Of a DNA stretch of 64,000 nucleotides, positions 25,596-34,136 are shown in pieces. Position 1 is the first letter of the stretch. Each line of letters starts with the position of its first letter. The notes under the pieces were generated by a model, which saw nothing but the letters and a program-made list of their open reading frames with translations, was not told the DNA's origin and ran no database searches. This stretch comes from DRPN01 sp964599235. Lineage in GTDB: Bacteria > Bacteroidota > Bacteroidia > Bacteroidales > VadinHA17. Made by a program: the position numbers and the translations under genes. The stretch is from NCBI GenBank assembly GCA_964599235.1, contig CAZRDX010000018.1, positions 68,786-132,785 of the forward strand, written 5' to 3'.

Positions 25596-27077
25596 ATGAA
25601 AAAAGGACGGATCATACCGCTCGTCACCCTGATGCTTCTGCTCTCCTCCTGCTCAGGGTCGCTGGTAGAGATGAACAACAACCCCAATGCCCTGACGCAT
25701 CTGGATAACGAATATCTCTTCGCCAATGCCATCAAGACCACCTTCGGCAATGCACAGAACCATCGCAAGCTGATGCTTTTCTTCGGTGCCCAGTACAGTC
25801 ACTGCTACGTGGTTCCCCACAATACGGGGCGTCCGCACGACCAGTACCGCGACCAGCTCTACACCGACGACTACATGGAGGTACTGCGTCGTTCCTTTTC
25901 CGATCCCATGCGTCTGATCAACGTGGTACGTCTGGAGACGCAGGGAGGACCCGGCAGGAACGCCCTGCGTCATGCCATGGCCAACGTGGTGGCCATCTGC
26001 AACTACACGCGCATCACCGACCTTTACGGCGACATCCCTTACAGCGACGGTGGCTGGGGCAACACAGGCAAGCTGCTCCCCAGATATGATCCCCAGGAGT
26101 TCATCTACAAAAGCATGATGGACACCCTCAAGGCCGCCGTGGAGATCATCAGGAACGGCGACCCCGAGGATGCCTATCCGGGTTTCGACCCGCTCTACGA
26201 CAACCATCTGGAGTACTGGGCCCGGTTTGCCAACTCGTTCCGTCTGCGGCTGGCCATACGCGCCCGTTTTGCCGCCCCGGAATATTGTGAGCAGGTGATC
26301 CGCGAATGCCTGCAGGAAGAGCTCATCGAGACCAATGAACAGGGCGCACGTCTTTTCTCGCTGAACGACCAGTACCACTACAATGCCTGGTCGGAGACCT
26401 ACAAAGTGATGCCCTGGAAGATGAGCGCCAAACTGGTCAACTGGCTGATCGAGTCCCATGACCCGCGTCTCACCTACTGGGTCGAACCCAACATCCACGG
26501 CGAATACAAAGGGCTCGAGAACGGACTGGACGAGCTGGTCTTCAGCTCGGTCAACTGGGACGAGATCTCAGGCCCCGCCGAACGTCTTTATGCCGCCACG
26601 ATGCCGGTGGATTTCCTCAATGCTGCCGAGGTATGGCTCAACAGGGCCGAGGCCGAACTGATCCTCCACGGCCCCCACGCCAATGAATACTACCGGCAGG
26701 GCATCCGTCTGGCCATGGAGCAGTGGGATATCCCGCAGGACTCCATCGAGAGGTTCCTCAGCAAAGCACCGGAAGCCAACCTGTACGGGGACGAAGAGAA
26801 CATGTTGCGCCAGATAGGCACCCAGAAATGGCTGGCCCTCCTGCCCAACTTCACCGAGTCGTATTCAGAGATACGCCGGCTGGGCTATCCCGTCATCCCG
26901 CGGCGCACGGCACCCTGGCTCGACAAAGGGGTCACCGACGGCGTGCTCCCCAAACGCTTCCTTTACCCCAACGAAGAGATCAGCCTGAACCAGAAGAACG
27001 TGATGGAAGCCATCGAACGCCAGGGACCCAACAGGATCTCCACCGCCATTTGGTGGGATGTGCGGGACATCGAATGA
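25596..27077 (+). CDS. SusD/RagB-like outer-membrane lipoprotein (SusD2)
   Basis: 493-aa surface lipoprotein partner of SusC2. Signal peptide with lipobox (TLMLLLSSC). The mature region begins VEMNNNPNALTHLDNEYLFANAI, and NYTRITDLYGDIPYSDGGW matches the conserved DLYGDIPY block of SusD_2-type proteins. I chose the ATG at 25596, preceded by ATACAGGAACC, over an earlier ATG at 25566. The gene converges on the PhoD-like gene with only 16 bp between stops and no visible hairpin terminator. Confidence 0.93.
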   Translation: MKKGRIIPLVTLMLLLSSCSGSLVEMNNNPNALTHLDNEYLFANAIKTTFGNAQNHRKLMLFFGAQYSHCYVVPHNTGRPHDQYRDQLYTDDYMEVLRRSFSDPMRLINVVRLETQGGPGRNALRHAMANVVAICNYTRITDLYGDIPYSDGGWGNTGKLLPRYDPQEFIYKSMMDTLKAAVEIIRNGDPEDAYPGFDPLYDNHLEYWARFANSFRLRLAIRARFAAPEYCEQVIRECLQEELIETNEQGARLFSLNDQYHYNAWSETYKVMPWKMSAKLVNWLIESHDPRLTYWVEPNIHGEYKGLENGLDELVFSSVNWDEISGPAERLYAATMPVDFLNAAEVWLNRAEAELILHGPHANEYYRQGIRLAMEQWDIPQDSIERFLSKAPEANLYGDEENMLRQIGTQKWLALLPNFTESYSEIRRLGYPVIPRRTAPWLDKGVTDGVLPKRFLYPNEEISLNQKNVMEAIERQGPNRISTAIWWDVRDIE

Positions 27078-27093
27078 ACACAGCTCCTCCCCC

Positions 27094-28737
27094 TTACTTC
27101 CCCATCACGAACTTATCATCCAACTGATAACGATAAATCCTGATCTCGTCGATCACCTCCTTGTCGACGTTGATGATCCTGAAGATCACATAAGGTCGCG
27201 CTACCTCGGTATGGAACTCCAGCATGCCGAACCCGCATTTTTCATTATAGCCGAACAGAGCTCCGGGACGAAGAGGATGATAATGAATGTTGGTCAGACG
27301 GGAACTGGTAAATTCGTACAGGGCATAATCTTTTTGACGATCGTGACGCCAAACATCATGACGGTGACGGTCGGCCGAAAGGAGGATCACACCCCCGATA
27401 TGATGTTGGGTCAGAAAATCAAAGATCTCCTTTCGCTGAGCGGCATACCCTCTCCATGTATCATACCGTCCCTCCATCACATCTTTGGCTCCATCGGACC
27501 AGGGCACCGAGGAGACGACCACTTTGAAAGTAGCCGACGAAGATTTCAGTTCCTTTTTAAGCCAGGCCAGCTGCACCGGTCCCAGCATATCGGGAGGGGG
27601 AGCTCCTTTGGCCCTATCCCTGTCAACCCATGAAGGGGTACGATAGTAACGCGTATCCAGCATAAAGAGATCCACCTGACCTACCGACACCTTGTACCAG
27701 GTGCCGGGATGTTCCTCACCACCGCCATACGAAGGATTGACCGTGTTCTCCCTGAACACTTCCAGCACTACCCTTTTCCAGGCCGGACGGTCAGGATCGG
27801 GTCCGCCCCATGCATCGTTCTTACCAAAATCATGATCATCCCAAACGGCATAGTAGGGTACCACAGCGGTCATCTTGCGAAAAGGCGGAGAGCTTTCACG
27901 CTGATAATAACAGAATCTTTGTACTTCCGGCATCTCCGGATGATCGATGTACACATTGTCTCCCATACCGATAAATAGATGGGGGCGACTGTCACGTATC
28001 ACTTTCCAGATCTTCTCCGCAGGAGGATAATACGCCGCTCCCCCACCAAAAGCGATCTTCACCACCGAAGGAGATCCTGTGAGCGGAAAGGTACGGAAAC
28101 TTCGGATGGTTCCCTTTTTACCATCCACCATCACACTGTAAAAATATTCGGTCGACGGTTCCAGCCCGTTCACCTGCACTTTCACGGTGTAATCCCTGCT
28201 GCTGCTGGTCTTTCCCGTAAAGGTAAGTGTCTCGCCAACCAGGAGAGGGTTCTTACCGACCTTCACCACCACCGGAACTTCATGGAAAGTTCGTACCCAC
28301 ACCTCGACCGAGTTTGCGGTCATGCACCCCAGCAGAGGGCCGTCCACCAGTTCTTTCCCTTTGGTCTTTTCCAGGAAGTACGGATCACGGTAGAGAGGCT
28401 GCAGAACGGAGCGTGGTCCTGCCATGAAACGTTCAATGGGAAGCCCCGCCTCCAGAGCCTTCCTGAAATATTCCATTCCTTTCTCAGGCTCCTTCTTACT
28501 GAACCAGGCCACGCTCATCCCGTAATAGATCTCAGCAGCATCTGCACCTTTTTCCAGGTATCTCTGCATCATTGCCAACGCTGTGTCGGGGTGTCCCTCC
28601 ATGATGGCCGCAAAAGCCTCCCGGTTTGATTTCATCTTCCACAGGGAATGATCAAAGGAAACCTGCTCCTGGCCTGCCGCCGGATCCAGGGGCAGCAGCA
28701 GGAACAGGAACATCCACCAGCTGATTCCGTATTTCAT
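27094..28737 (-). CDS. PhoD-like metallophosphoesterase with N-terminal TPR-like region
   Basis: 547-aa secreted enzyme. Signal peptide (SWWMFLFLLLPLDPAAGQ). Residues about 35-130 are helical and TPR-like (DTALAMMQRYLEKGADAAEIYYGMS). The catalytic part begins at the VDGPLLGCMTANSVEVWVRT block, an Ig-like PhoD N-domain. Metal-site motifs follow: IGMGDNVYIDHPEM, YAVWDDHDFGKNDAWG, and VILLSADRHRHDVW. PhoD enzymes hydrolyse phosphate mono- or diesters using Ca/Fe. It is the last gene of the long minus-strand enzyme cluster, 7 bp after the GH97 gene, so it may be co-expressed to remove phosphate or related esters. Its substrate is not evident. Confidence 0.88.
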   Translation of the reverse strand: MKYGISWWMFLFLLLPLDPAAGQEQVSFDHSLWKMKSNREAFAAIMEGHPDTALAMMQRYLEKGADAAEIYYGMSVAWFSKKEPEKGMEYFRKALEAGLPIERFMAGPRSVLQPLYRDPYFLEKTKGKELVDGPLLGCMTANSVEVWVRTFHEVPVVVKVGKNPLLVGETLTFTGKTSSSRDYTVKVQVNGLEPSTEYFYSVMVDGKKGTIRSFRTFPLTGSPSVVKIAFGGGAAYYPPAEKIWKVIRDSRPHLFIGMGDNVYIDHPEMPEVQRFCYYQRESSPPFRKMTAVVPYYAVWDDHDFGKNDAWGGPDPDRPAWKRVVLEVFRENTVNPSYGGGEEHPGTWYKVSVGQVDLFMLDTRYYRTPSWVDRDRAKGAPPPDMLGPVQLAWLKKELKSSSATFKVVVSSVPWSDGAKDVMEGRYDTWRGYAAQRKEIFDFLTQHHIGGVILLSADRHRHDVWRHDRQKDYALYEFTSSRLTNIHYHPLRPGALFGYNEKCGFGMLEFHTEVARPYVIFRIINVDKEVIDEIRIYRYQLDDKFVMGK

Positions 28738-28744
28738 AAACCGA

Positions 28745-30664
28745 TCATTTTGAAGATGAGATCTTGTCGGGTACGATCCGCAGGGCCAGTCCCCTGTTGG
28801 GTGGCAAGGTGAAGGTAAGAACGCTGTCGGCTCCCGTCACTTTCTCCGTCACATGCACATGGGTAAGTGTCTTCACCGCAGGATCGTCGGTATAGATGAA
28901 GGCCCGGTAACGGCGATCCCGGTCCAGCATGTCGAGTCTCAGGGTCAGACGGTGTGCCTCTTCACCGGTGAGCGAGCCTATGTACCATTCATCTCCTCTG
29001 CGACGGGCGAAGGTGGCATATTCCCCTATGCGTCCATCCAGCACCCGCGTTTCATCCCAGACGGTGGGTAGATGACGGAAGAGCTCCAACTCCGGCACCT
29101 CGGCGATGACCCCGTTGAGTGTCGCGGGAGCATCGTCCCCGCGGGAGGCGGCAGGACGGTCGTACCAGTAAAGGAACTGCCAGGGACTGTAAAAACAGAT
29201 GGCTTTGGCCAGCTGCGAGGCATGGGAGGAACGCATCCTGCCGGTGACCCGCTCGTTGAAATAACAGATGGTATGGTCTGTCGGGCCGGCGATGCTGCGG
29301 GTGAAGAGGGTGATGAGCGTCTGGGTGTTGTCGGGAGATGCCTCGTCGCCCCGCACCCCCTCGCAGGTCATCAGGTTGGGATAGGTACGCCGGTAGCCGG
29401 TGGGACGGTACTCATCGTGTATGTCGACCATCAGGCGGTAGTGGGCTGCTTTGCGCACCGCCTCATGCAGCCAGGCGGTCCACCGCTGTGACCCCACCCG
29501 CACAAAACCGTACTTCACCCCGCTCACCCCCCACGAAGCATAGAGGGGCAGCAAGGTGTCGAGCTGACGCTCCAGCGCCCTGCGGTTGACGTAGAGGATC
29601 ACGCCCACCCCCTGGCCCCGGGCATAGCGTATCACCTCCTTCAGGTCGAGCGGCCCCGGCGACCGGCGCGGGTCGACAGTCACCGTCGTGGCATCGGAAG
29701 TGTCGCTGTACTCATACCCATACCATCCTGCGTCGAATTCCACGAACTGCAGGCCATGACTTACCGCAAAGTCGACGCATGCCTTGCCGCCGCGGGTGGT
29801 GAGGGTGATCTCGCGGAGCACCTTGCCCGGCCGTATCCAGGATGTGTCGTCGAGGGCACAGGGAGCATTGAGGTTGAGGAGGAGATAGTTGTTCTCCACC
29901 AGCTGTCCCGGCGTAGCGGCCGGCATGAGGTAACGCCAGGCGGTGGCGGCCGGCAGGGCGAACACCTCCCCGCCGTCGAGGGAGGCCCGGACACCGCGGC
30001 CGCTCTCTTCGCCCGTGAGGCGCATGCGCGCCTGGTCGACGAGAGCAGCCTCCCCCACCGCCATGAAAAGGGTGTCGCCGGGCAGATCCACCACCAGCGG
30101 CCGCTCGGTGGGATGCCTCAGCAACGCCACGGGAAGATGGCGGTAGAGACCCTGCGCCGAAGAGGTCACCCACGCCTGTGCCCCCGCCGGGAAAAGACAG
30201 GTGGTCAGCTCCTCCGTGATGTGCAGCGTATCGTACCCCCTCTGCCGGGGCAGCAGGTAACGGAAAGCCACTCCCTCGTCGTAGGCACGCACCTCCAGAC
30301 GCCAGCGCAGGCCTCCCCGTTCCGTCAGATCCACCGTGATGCCGCGGTAATGGTCGCGGTAGCGGGAGCGTTCGCCGCCTGCCGGCCGCCACCAGCCGTC
30401 GTGGACCCTCACCGGCGTGCTCCCGACGAGACGACTGTGACGACCCAACGTGTCGCCGTCAGCGGTGACCAGCCCCAGCGGCGAAGGAGACACCACCACC
30501 CCGCCCCGCCAGCGCACACCATGAACCACCACACCACCAGGAGTGACCCTCAGCACCCACTGCAGACGGCCGTCGGGACTCGCCAGATGCACCTCCCGCT
30601 CAGGCTTACAGGCAGTGAGACACGAGAACCATAACAATGCTATGAGAACGAACAAATGTTTCAT
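28745..30664 (-). CDS. GH97 glycoside hydrolase, lipoprotein
   Basis: 639-aa alpha-glycosidase of family 97. Lipobox LTAC at about 16-19. An N-terminal beta-sandwich (SPDGRLQWVLRV, HYRGITVDLTERGGLRWRLEVRAYDEGVAFRY) leads to the TIM barrel (FVEFDAGWYGYEYSD, VGVILYVN, WGVSGVKYGF). The position that holds the nucleophile Asp in retaining GH97 enzymes appears to be Gly386 here. IHDEYRPTG (Asp417-Glu418) and PNLMTCEGVRGDE (Glu435) supply likely acidic catalytic groups, so an inverting mechanism is more probable; this is read by eye. ATG at 30664 is preceded by AGTAAGGATC. Possible substrates include alpha-galactosides and alpha-glucosides. Co-located with GH29 and a phosphoesterase. Confidence 0.92.
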   Translation of the reverse strand: MKHLFVLIALLWFSCLTACKPEREVHLASPDGRLQWVLRVTPGGVVVHGVRWRGGVVVSPSPLGLVTADGDTLGRHSRLVGSTPVRVHDGWWRPAGGERSRYRDHYRGITVDLTERGGLRWRLEVRAYDEGVAFRYLLPRQRGYDTLHITEELTTCLFPAGAQAWVTSSAQGLYRHLPVALLRHPTERPLVVDLPGDTLFMAVGEAALVDQARMRLTGEESGRGVRASLDGGEVFALPAATAWRYLMPAATPGQLVENNYLLLNLNAPCALDDTSWIRPGKVLREITLTTRGGKACVDFAVSHGLQFVEFDAGWYGYEYSDTSDATTVTVDPRRSPGPLDLKEVIRYARGQGVGVILYVNRRALERQLDTLLPLYASWGVSGVKYGFVRVGSQRWTAWLHEAVRKAAHYRLMVDIHDEYRPTGYRRTYPNLMTCEGVRGDEASPDNTQTLITLFTRSIAGPTDHTICYFNERVTGRMRSSHASQLAKAICFYSPWQFLYWYDRPAASRGDDAPATLNGVIAEVPELELFRHLPTVWDETRVLDGRIGEYATFARRRGDEWYIGSLTGEEAHRLTLRLDMLDRDRRYRAFIYTDDPAVKTLTHVHVTEKVTGADSVLTFTLPPNRGLALRIVPDKISSSK

Positions 30665-30722
30665 GATCCTTACTCCATTCGGGGAAAAGGCATTTATTTA
30701 CCAAAGCCGCCCGCGGCGGGAC

Positions 30723-32501
30723 TCACAGGGCTCTGTGGAGCACCCACTCGTTGAGGACGGGACGCCGGTCGCCAGGGCCGCGCACCACCAGACGGAACAC
30801 CCTCGCCGTCACCGGCGGGAAGGCGGTCTCATAACCCGTCCCGGGGGTATCCCCCTCCGCGACGGTCTTCCAGCCATCCCCCTCCTTCACCTGTAGGATG
30901 AAATGCTGGGACATGTGGTGCCAGGGATGCCACGGTTCCACGAGGGCCATATGACCGATCTTCACCGGTTCGCCCAGGTCGACCTCCACCCATGCCTCGT
31001 GGACCCCTTGTTCCGGCATCCACCGGTCTTTCGGGTCACCGTCGAAAAGGTGGGCGGCGGGGGCGGCCGTATCCGCCGAGGAGGCATGAGCCTCCCTGCC
31101 GGCCGCAGGCAGAGGCAGCACATGCGGCTCACCCTCTATCTCCAGCACCACCACCGAGATGACACTGTCGGGGGCGGCAGCCGGCACCTGCACCTCCACA
31201 TGACCGTCGCGTGTCACAGCCGTCACCTGCGCCCCGGGATCGGCCAGCAACCATGCCCTTCTCACCTGGTTGTCCATCGGTACTTTCAGCAGACCATCCT
31301 CCGGCCACCGATACACATGAAGGTACACGCGGCCGGGTTTAAGCGTGGCACGACCCCATGGCAGCCAGTGGAAAGGACTGGCACGGGTGCCGTAGATGGC
31401 CTCGCCGTTCTTCGCCATCCACCGGCCGATATACTTCAGCCGCTCCACACTGGGCCCGGGAATGAGCCCCTCGGATGTGGGACCTACGTTGAGAAGGAAA
31501 TTGCCCCCCTTTGAGACGATCTCTGAAAGCTTAAGCAGAAGGTCCTTCGCCGATTTCCAGTTGTGGTCCCAGGACTTATAACCCCAGGTATCGTTCATGG
31601 TCATGCACACCTCCCAGTTGCGGCCGGGGTATCCGGTGGCAGGGATGTACTGTTCGGGGGTCTCCAGATCGCCCGGGACCCCACCGCCCAGACGGTTGTT
31701 GGTGATCAGTCCGGGATAAGGTTCCAGCAGGGGGAGGAATTTTTTTGCGCGCTCGGGAGTCATGTCCTTGGGTGTATCCCACCAGAGGATGTCAGGATGG
31801 TATTGCGAAAGGATCTCACGCACCTGAGGCACGGCAATGCTGTCAAGATAGCGGTCGAAATCGCCCAGCTGGGCCGGATCCCAGTGACCGTCGTGTTCGG
31901 CGGTGTAACGATCGATGCGTGCCGAGTCGGGGTTGGGCCAGCCGCGGGCCGCTGGCACACGGTAGGCCGCCCCGCCGGGATGGTTCCAGTCCTGTGCCTG
32001 GGAATAGTACAGGCCGATACGGATCCCCTGACGTCGCGCCGCCTGCACCAGGGCACCGATCACATCCTGCCCGTATGGGGTGGCATCCACTATGTCCCAG
32101 CCGGTCACCTTCGAGTCGAACATCCCGAAACCGTCGTGATGCTTGGAGGTGATCACAATGTACTTCATCCCCGCCTCCCTGGCCAGGGCCACCCATGCGT
32201 CAGGATCGTACTTCACCGGATCGAACGTCCTGGCATACGCCCGGTACTCAACCACAGGGATCTTGGCATAGTTCATGATCCATTCGCCGATGCCGTTGAC
32301 CTTGTGTCCTTTGTAAACCCCGGCAGGCACCGAATAAACTCCCCAATGGATGAACATGCCGAACTTGGCATCCCGCCACCATTGCATCTTGTCGGCCGGC
32401 TGCCCGGAGTGCTGCGTGGCAGCCTCCCCGCTCTTCCTCTCTTTGCACGCCGGTATCACCATCAGCAAGAGCGCAAGCGGCAGCATGATACGTTTCTTCA
32501 T
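30723..32501 (-). CDS. GH29 alpha-L-fucosidase with C-terminal F5/8 type C domain
   Basis: 592-aa lipoprotein fucosidase (lipobox VIPAC). Family marks: WWRDAKFGMFIHWGVYSVPAG, YIVITSKHHDGFGMFDSK, and ILWWDTPKD with the predicted nucleophile Asp242. NRLGGGVPGDLETPEQYIP, CMTMNDTWGYKSWDHNW and GGNFLLNVGPTSEG complete the barrel. After a short beta-domain, residues about 485-592 form an F5/8 type C (CBM32-like) module (AAHLFDGDPKDRWMPEQ, AWVEVDLGEPVKIGHMAL), which probably anchors the enzyme to its glycan. The gene lies 79 bp after a sulfatase and 58 bp before the GH97 gene in the same orientation. Confidence 0.95.
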   Translation of the reverse strand: MKKRIMLPLALLLMVIPACKERKSGEAATQHSGQPADKMQWWRDAKFGMFIHWGVYSVPAGVYKGHKVNGIGEWIMNYAKIPVVEYRAYARTFDPVKYDPDAWVALAREAGMKYIVITSKHHDGFGMFDSKVTGWDIVDATPYGQDVIGALVQAARRQGIRIGLYYSQAQDWNHPGGAAYRVPAARGWPNPDSARIDRYTAEHDGHWDPAQLGDFDRYLDSIAVPQVREILSQYHPDILWWDTPKDMTPERAKKFLPLLEPYPGLITNNRLGGGVPGDLETPEQYIPATGYPGRNWEVCMTMNDTWGYKSWDHNWKSAKDLLLKLSEIVSKGGNFLLNVGPTSEGLIPGPSVERLKYIGRWMAKNGEAIYGTRASPFHWLPWGRATLKPGRVYLHVYRWPEDGLLKVPMDNQVRRAWLLADPGAQVTAVTRDGHVEVQVPAAAPDSVISVVVLEIEGEPHVLPLPAAGREAHASSADTAAPAAHLFDGDPKDRWMPEQGVHEAWVEVDLGEPVKIGHMALVEPWHPWHHMSQHFILQVKEGDGWKTVAEGDTPGTGYETAFPPVTARVFRLVVRGPGDRRPVLNEWVLHRAL

Positions 32502-32580
32502 GTCTTTCAGTTTTTACGGTTACATGTTTTCTTCTTTGGTGCTCTCTGGACCATCCGGCCCACTCATTCTCTTCTGCTCC

Positions 32581-34080
32581 TCAGCGGGTGGACAGGTCGG
32601 GGAAAGAAGATTTCAGGTTGAGGGTATCATGCAGTTCGTCCTGCAATCGTTCCAATGCGGCAAAGAGCGCTTTCACCCTGGGTCTCCAGACAGGATCGGA
32701 AGCCAGGTCATGCATCTCCCGGGGGTCATGCTCCAGGTCGTAAAGGAGCACCACAGGCACCCGGGGATAGACGATCAGCTTGAAGCCATCCCGTCGGATC
32801 ATTCGCTGGTACTGCAGGTAAGCCCCATAGACGGCAGGATAGAAACTCTTTTTCCGCTCCCCGCGGATGAAAGGCATCACACTGTGGAAATAGAGATCGT
32901 CCGGCCGTTCCACGCCTGCCAGATCCAGAGTGGTGGCCATCACATCCTGGAGATAGATATCGGCCTCGATCCTTTTTCCCCGCGGGATGCCGGGTCCTGC
33001 AACAATGAACGGCACGCGGATGCTGATGTCGAACATGTTCTGCTTTCCTGCCAGTCCGTGAGCCCCTACCGACAGACCATGGTCGGCGGTGAAAAAGATA
33101 CAGGTGTTCTCCCACTGGCCTGTTTCCCTGAGCGCGCGGAGGATACGTCCGATCTGCTCGTCCATGTGTGTGGTGATGGCATAGTACTCCTGTCTGTTGA
33201 CCCGCACGGCATAGGGGGTACGAGGGAAAGGCATCAGACGTTCGTCACGCAGGGTACGTCCGCTGCCGATCTGTTCGCCGTAAGGATATTCCGGCAGGAA
33301 GCTGGGCGGCAGAGTGAGGCTGTCGGGATCATACATCTCCACATAACGGCGGGGTGACTGACGCGGGTCGTGTGAAGCGTTGAAGGCAAGGTACATGAAG
33401 AAAGGCTTGTCCCGACGGGCCGCTTTCTGCAGGAAGGCGACGGCGTCGTCGGCGAGCACCTCGCTCCAGTGGCGTCCTCCTTTCCAGTATCCTCCGAAGG
33501 TGGTATCCCACGGGCGCCAGAGGGTGTCATCACGCCCTTTGGGGCGGTCGTACCCCTGCGGTGTCTGGTTGGGCATGCCGGGCCGCTCATGCACCACGTG
33601 GGCGAACACCTGCTTCGGGTCGATGCGCACATGCCACTTGCCCGTCATGTAGGTCTCATAACCTGCCCTCTCCAGCATCTTCGCCCAGAGCCTGCCCTGC
33701 CGGGCCAGCTCCTGCAGATGCGGCACCTGACGATGCGCCTCCCACAACGACCTGCCGGTGTTGAGCATCCCCCGGCTAGAAACACATACCGCCGGCGTCC
33801 AGGCACCCATGTTGTACGCATGGGTGAACACCACTCCCTCCTCCACCAGACGATCCAAATGAGGGGTAATGATCTCCCGGTTGCCCAAAGCATGGATCAT
33901 ATCGTAGTTGAGATCATCGGCAAAAATGAACACGATGTTGGGCCGTGAACGCTCCTTCCCCGTCCCCTCCTTCCCCGAAACGGGACCGCCGCAACCCTGG
34001 TAAACGAAAAAAAAGCTTATCAGCCCTACGGCCATACGAACAGCCGCCCTCCTGGTCTTTCCGGAAAAAAGATCGGTCAT
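32581..34080 (-). CDS. S1-family sulfatase with unusual CVSSR active-site motif
   Basis: About 499-aa lipoprotein sulfatase (FFFVYQGCGG lipobox). Metal ligands in IVFIFADDLNYD; active-site Cys in AVCVSSRGMLNTG (Cys about 99), where the usual C-x-P-x-R has Ser in place of Pro. Later blocks are YMTGKWHVRID, YLAFNASHDPRQSP and IFFTADHGLSVGAHGL, the last two typical of iduronate- or choline-sulfatase-like branches. The start is uncertain: the ATG at 34080 has GAAGGGA directly before it and gives a sensible signal peptide. An in-frame ATG at 34140 overlaps the upstream stop (ATGA), which would give a 20-residue, AT-rich extension. Probably active if the maturation machinery accepts Ser at the third position. 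Confidence 0.88.
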   Translation of the reverse strand: MTDLFSGKTRRAAVRMAVGLISFFFVYQGCGGPVSGKEGTGKERSRPNIVFIFADDLNYDMIHALGNREIITPHLDRLVEEGVVFTHAYNMGAWTPAVCVSSRGMLNTGRSLWEAHRQVPHLQELARQGRLWAKMLERAGYETYMTGKWHVRIDPKQVFAHVVHERPGMPNQTPQGYDRPKGRDDTLWRPWDTTFGGYWKGGRHWSEVLADDAVAFLQKAARRDKPFFMYLAFNASHDPRQSPRRYVEMYDPDSLTLPPSFLPEYPYGEQIGSGRTLRDERLMPFPRTPYAVRVNRQEYYAITTHMDEQIGRILRALRETGQWENTCIFFTADHGLSVGAHGLAGKQNMFDISIRVPFIVAGPGIPRGKRIEADIYLQDVMATTLDLAGVERPDDLYFHSVMPFIRGERKKSFYPAVYGAYLQYQRMIRRDGFKLIVYPRVPVVLLYDLEHDPREMHDLASDPVWRPRVKALFAALERLQDELHDTLNLKSSFPDLSTR

Positions 34081-34136
34081 TCCCTTCGCCTTTTGATATA
34101 ATACGAAAAAAAGTGGTCTTCCCTTGTTGTTTTCTT

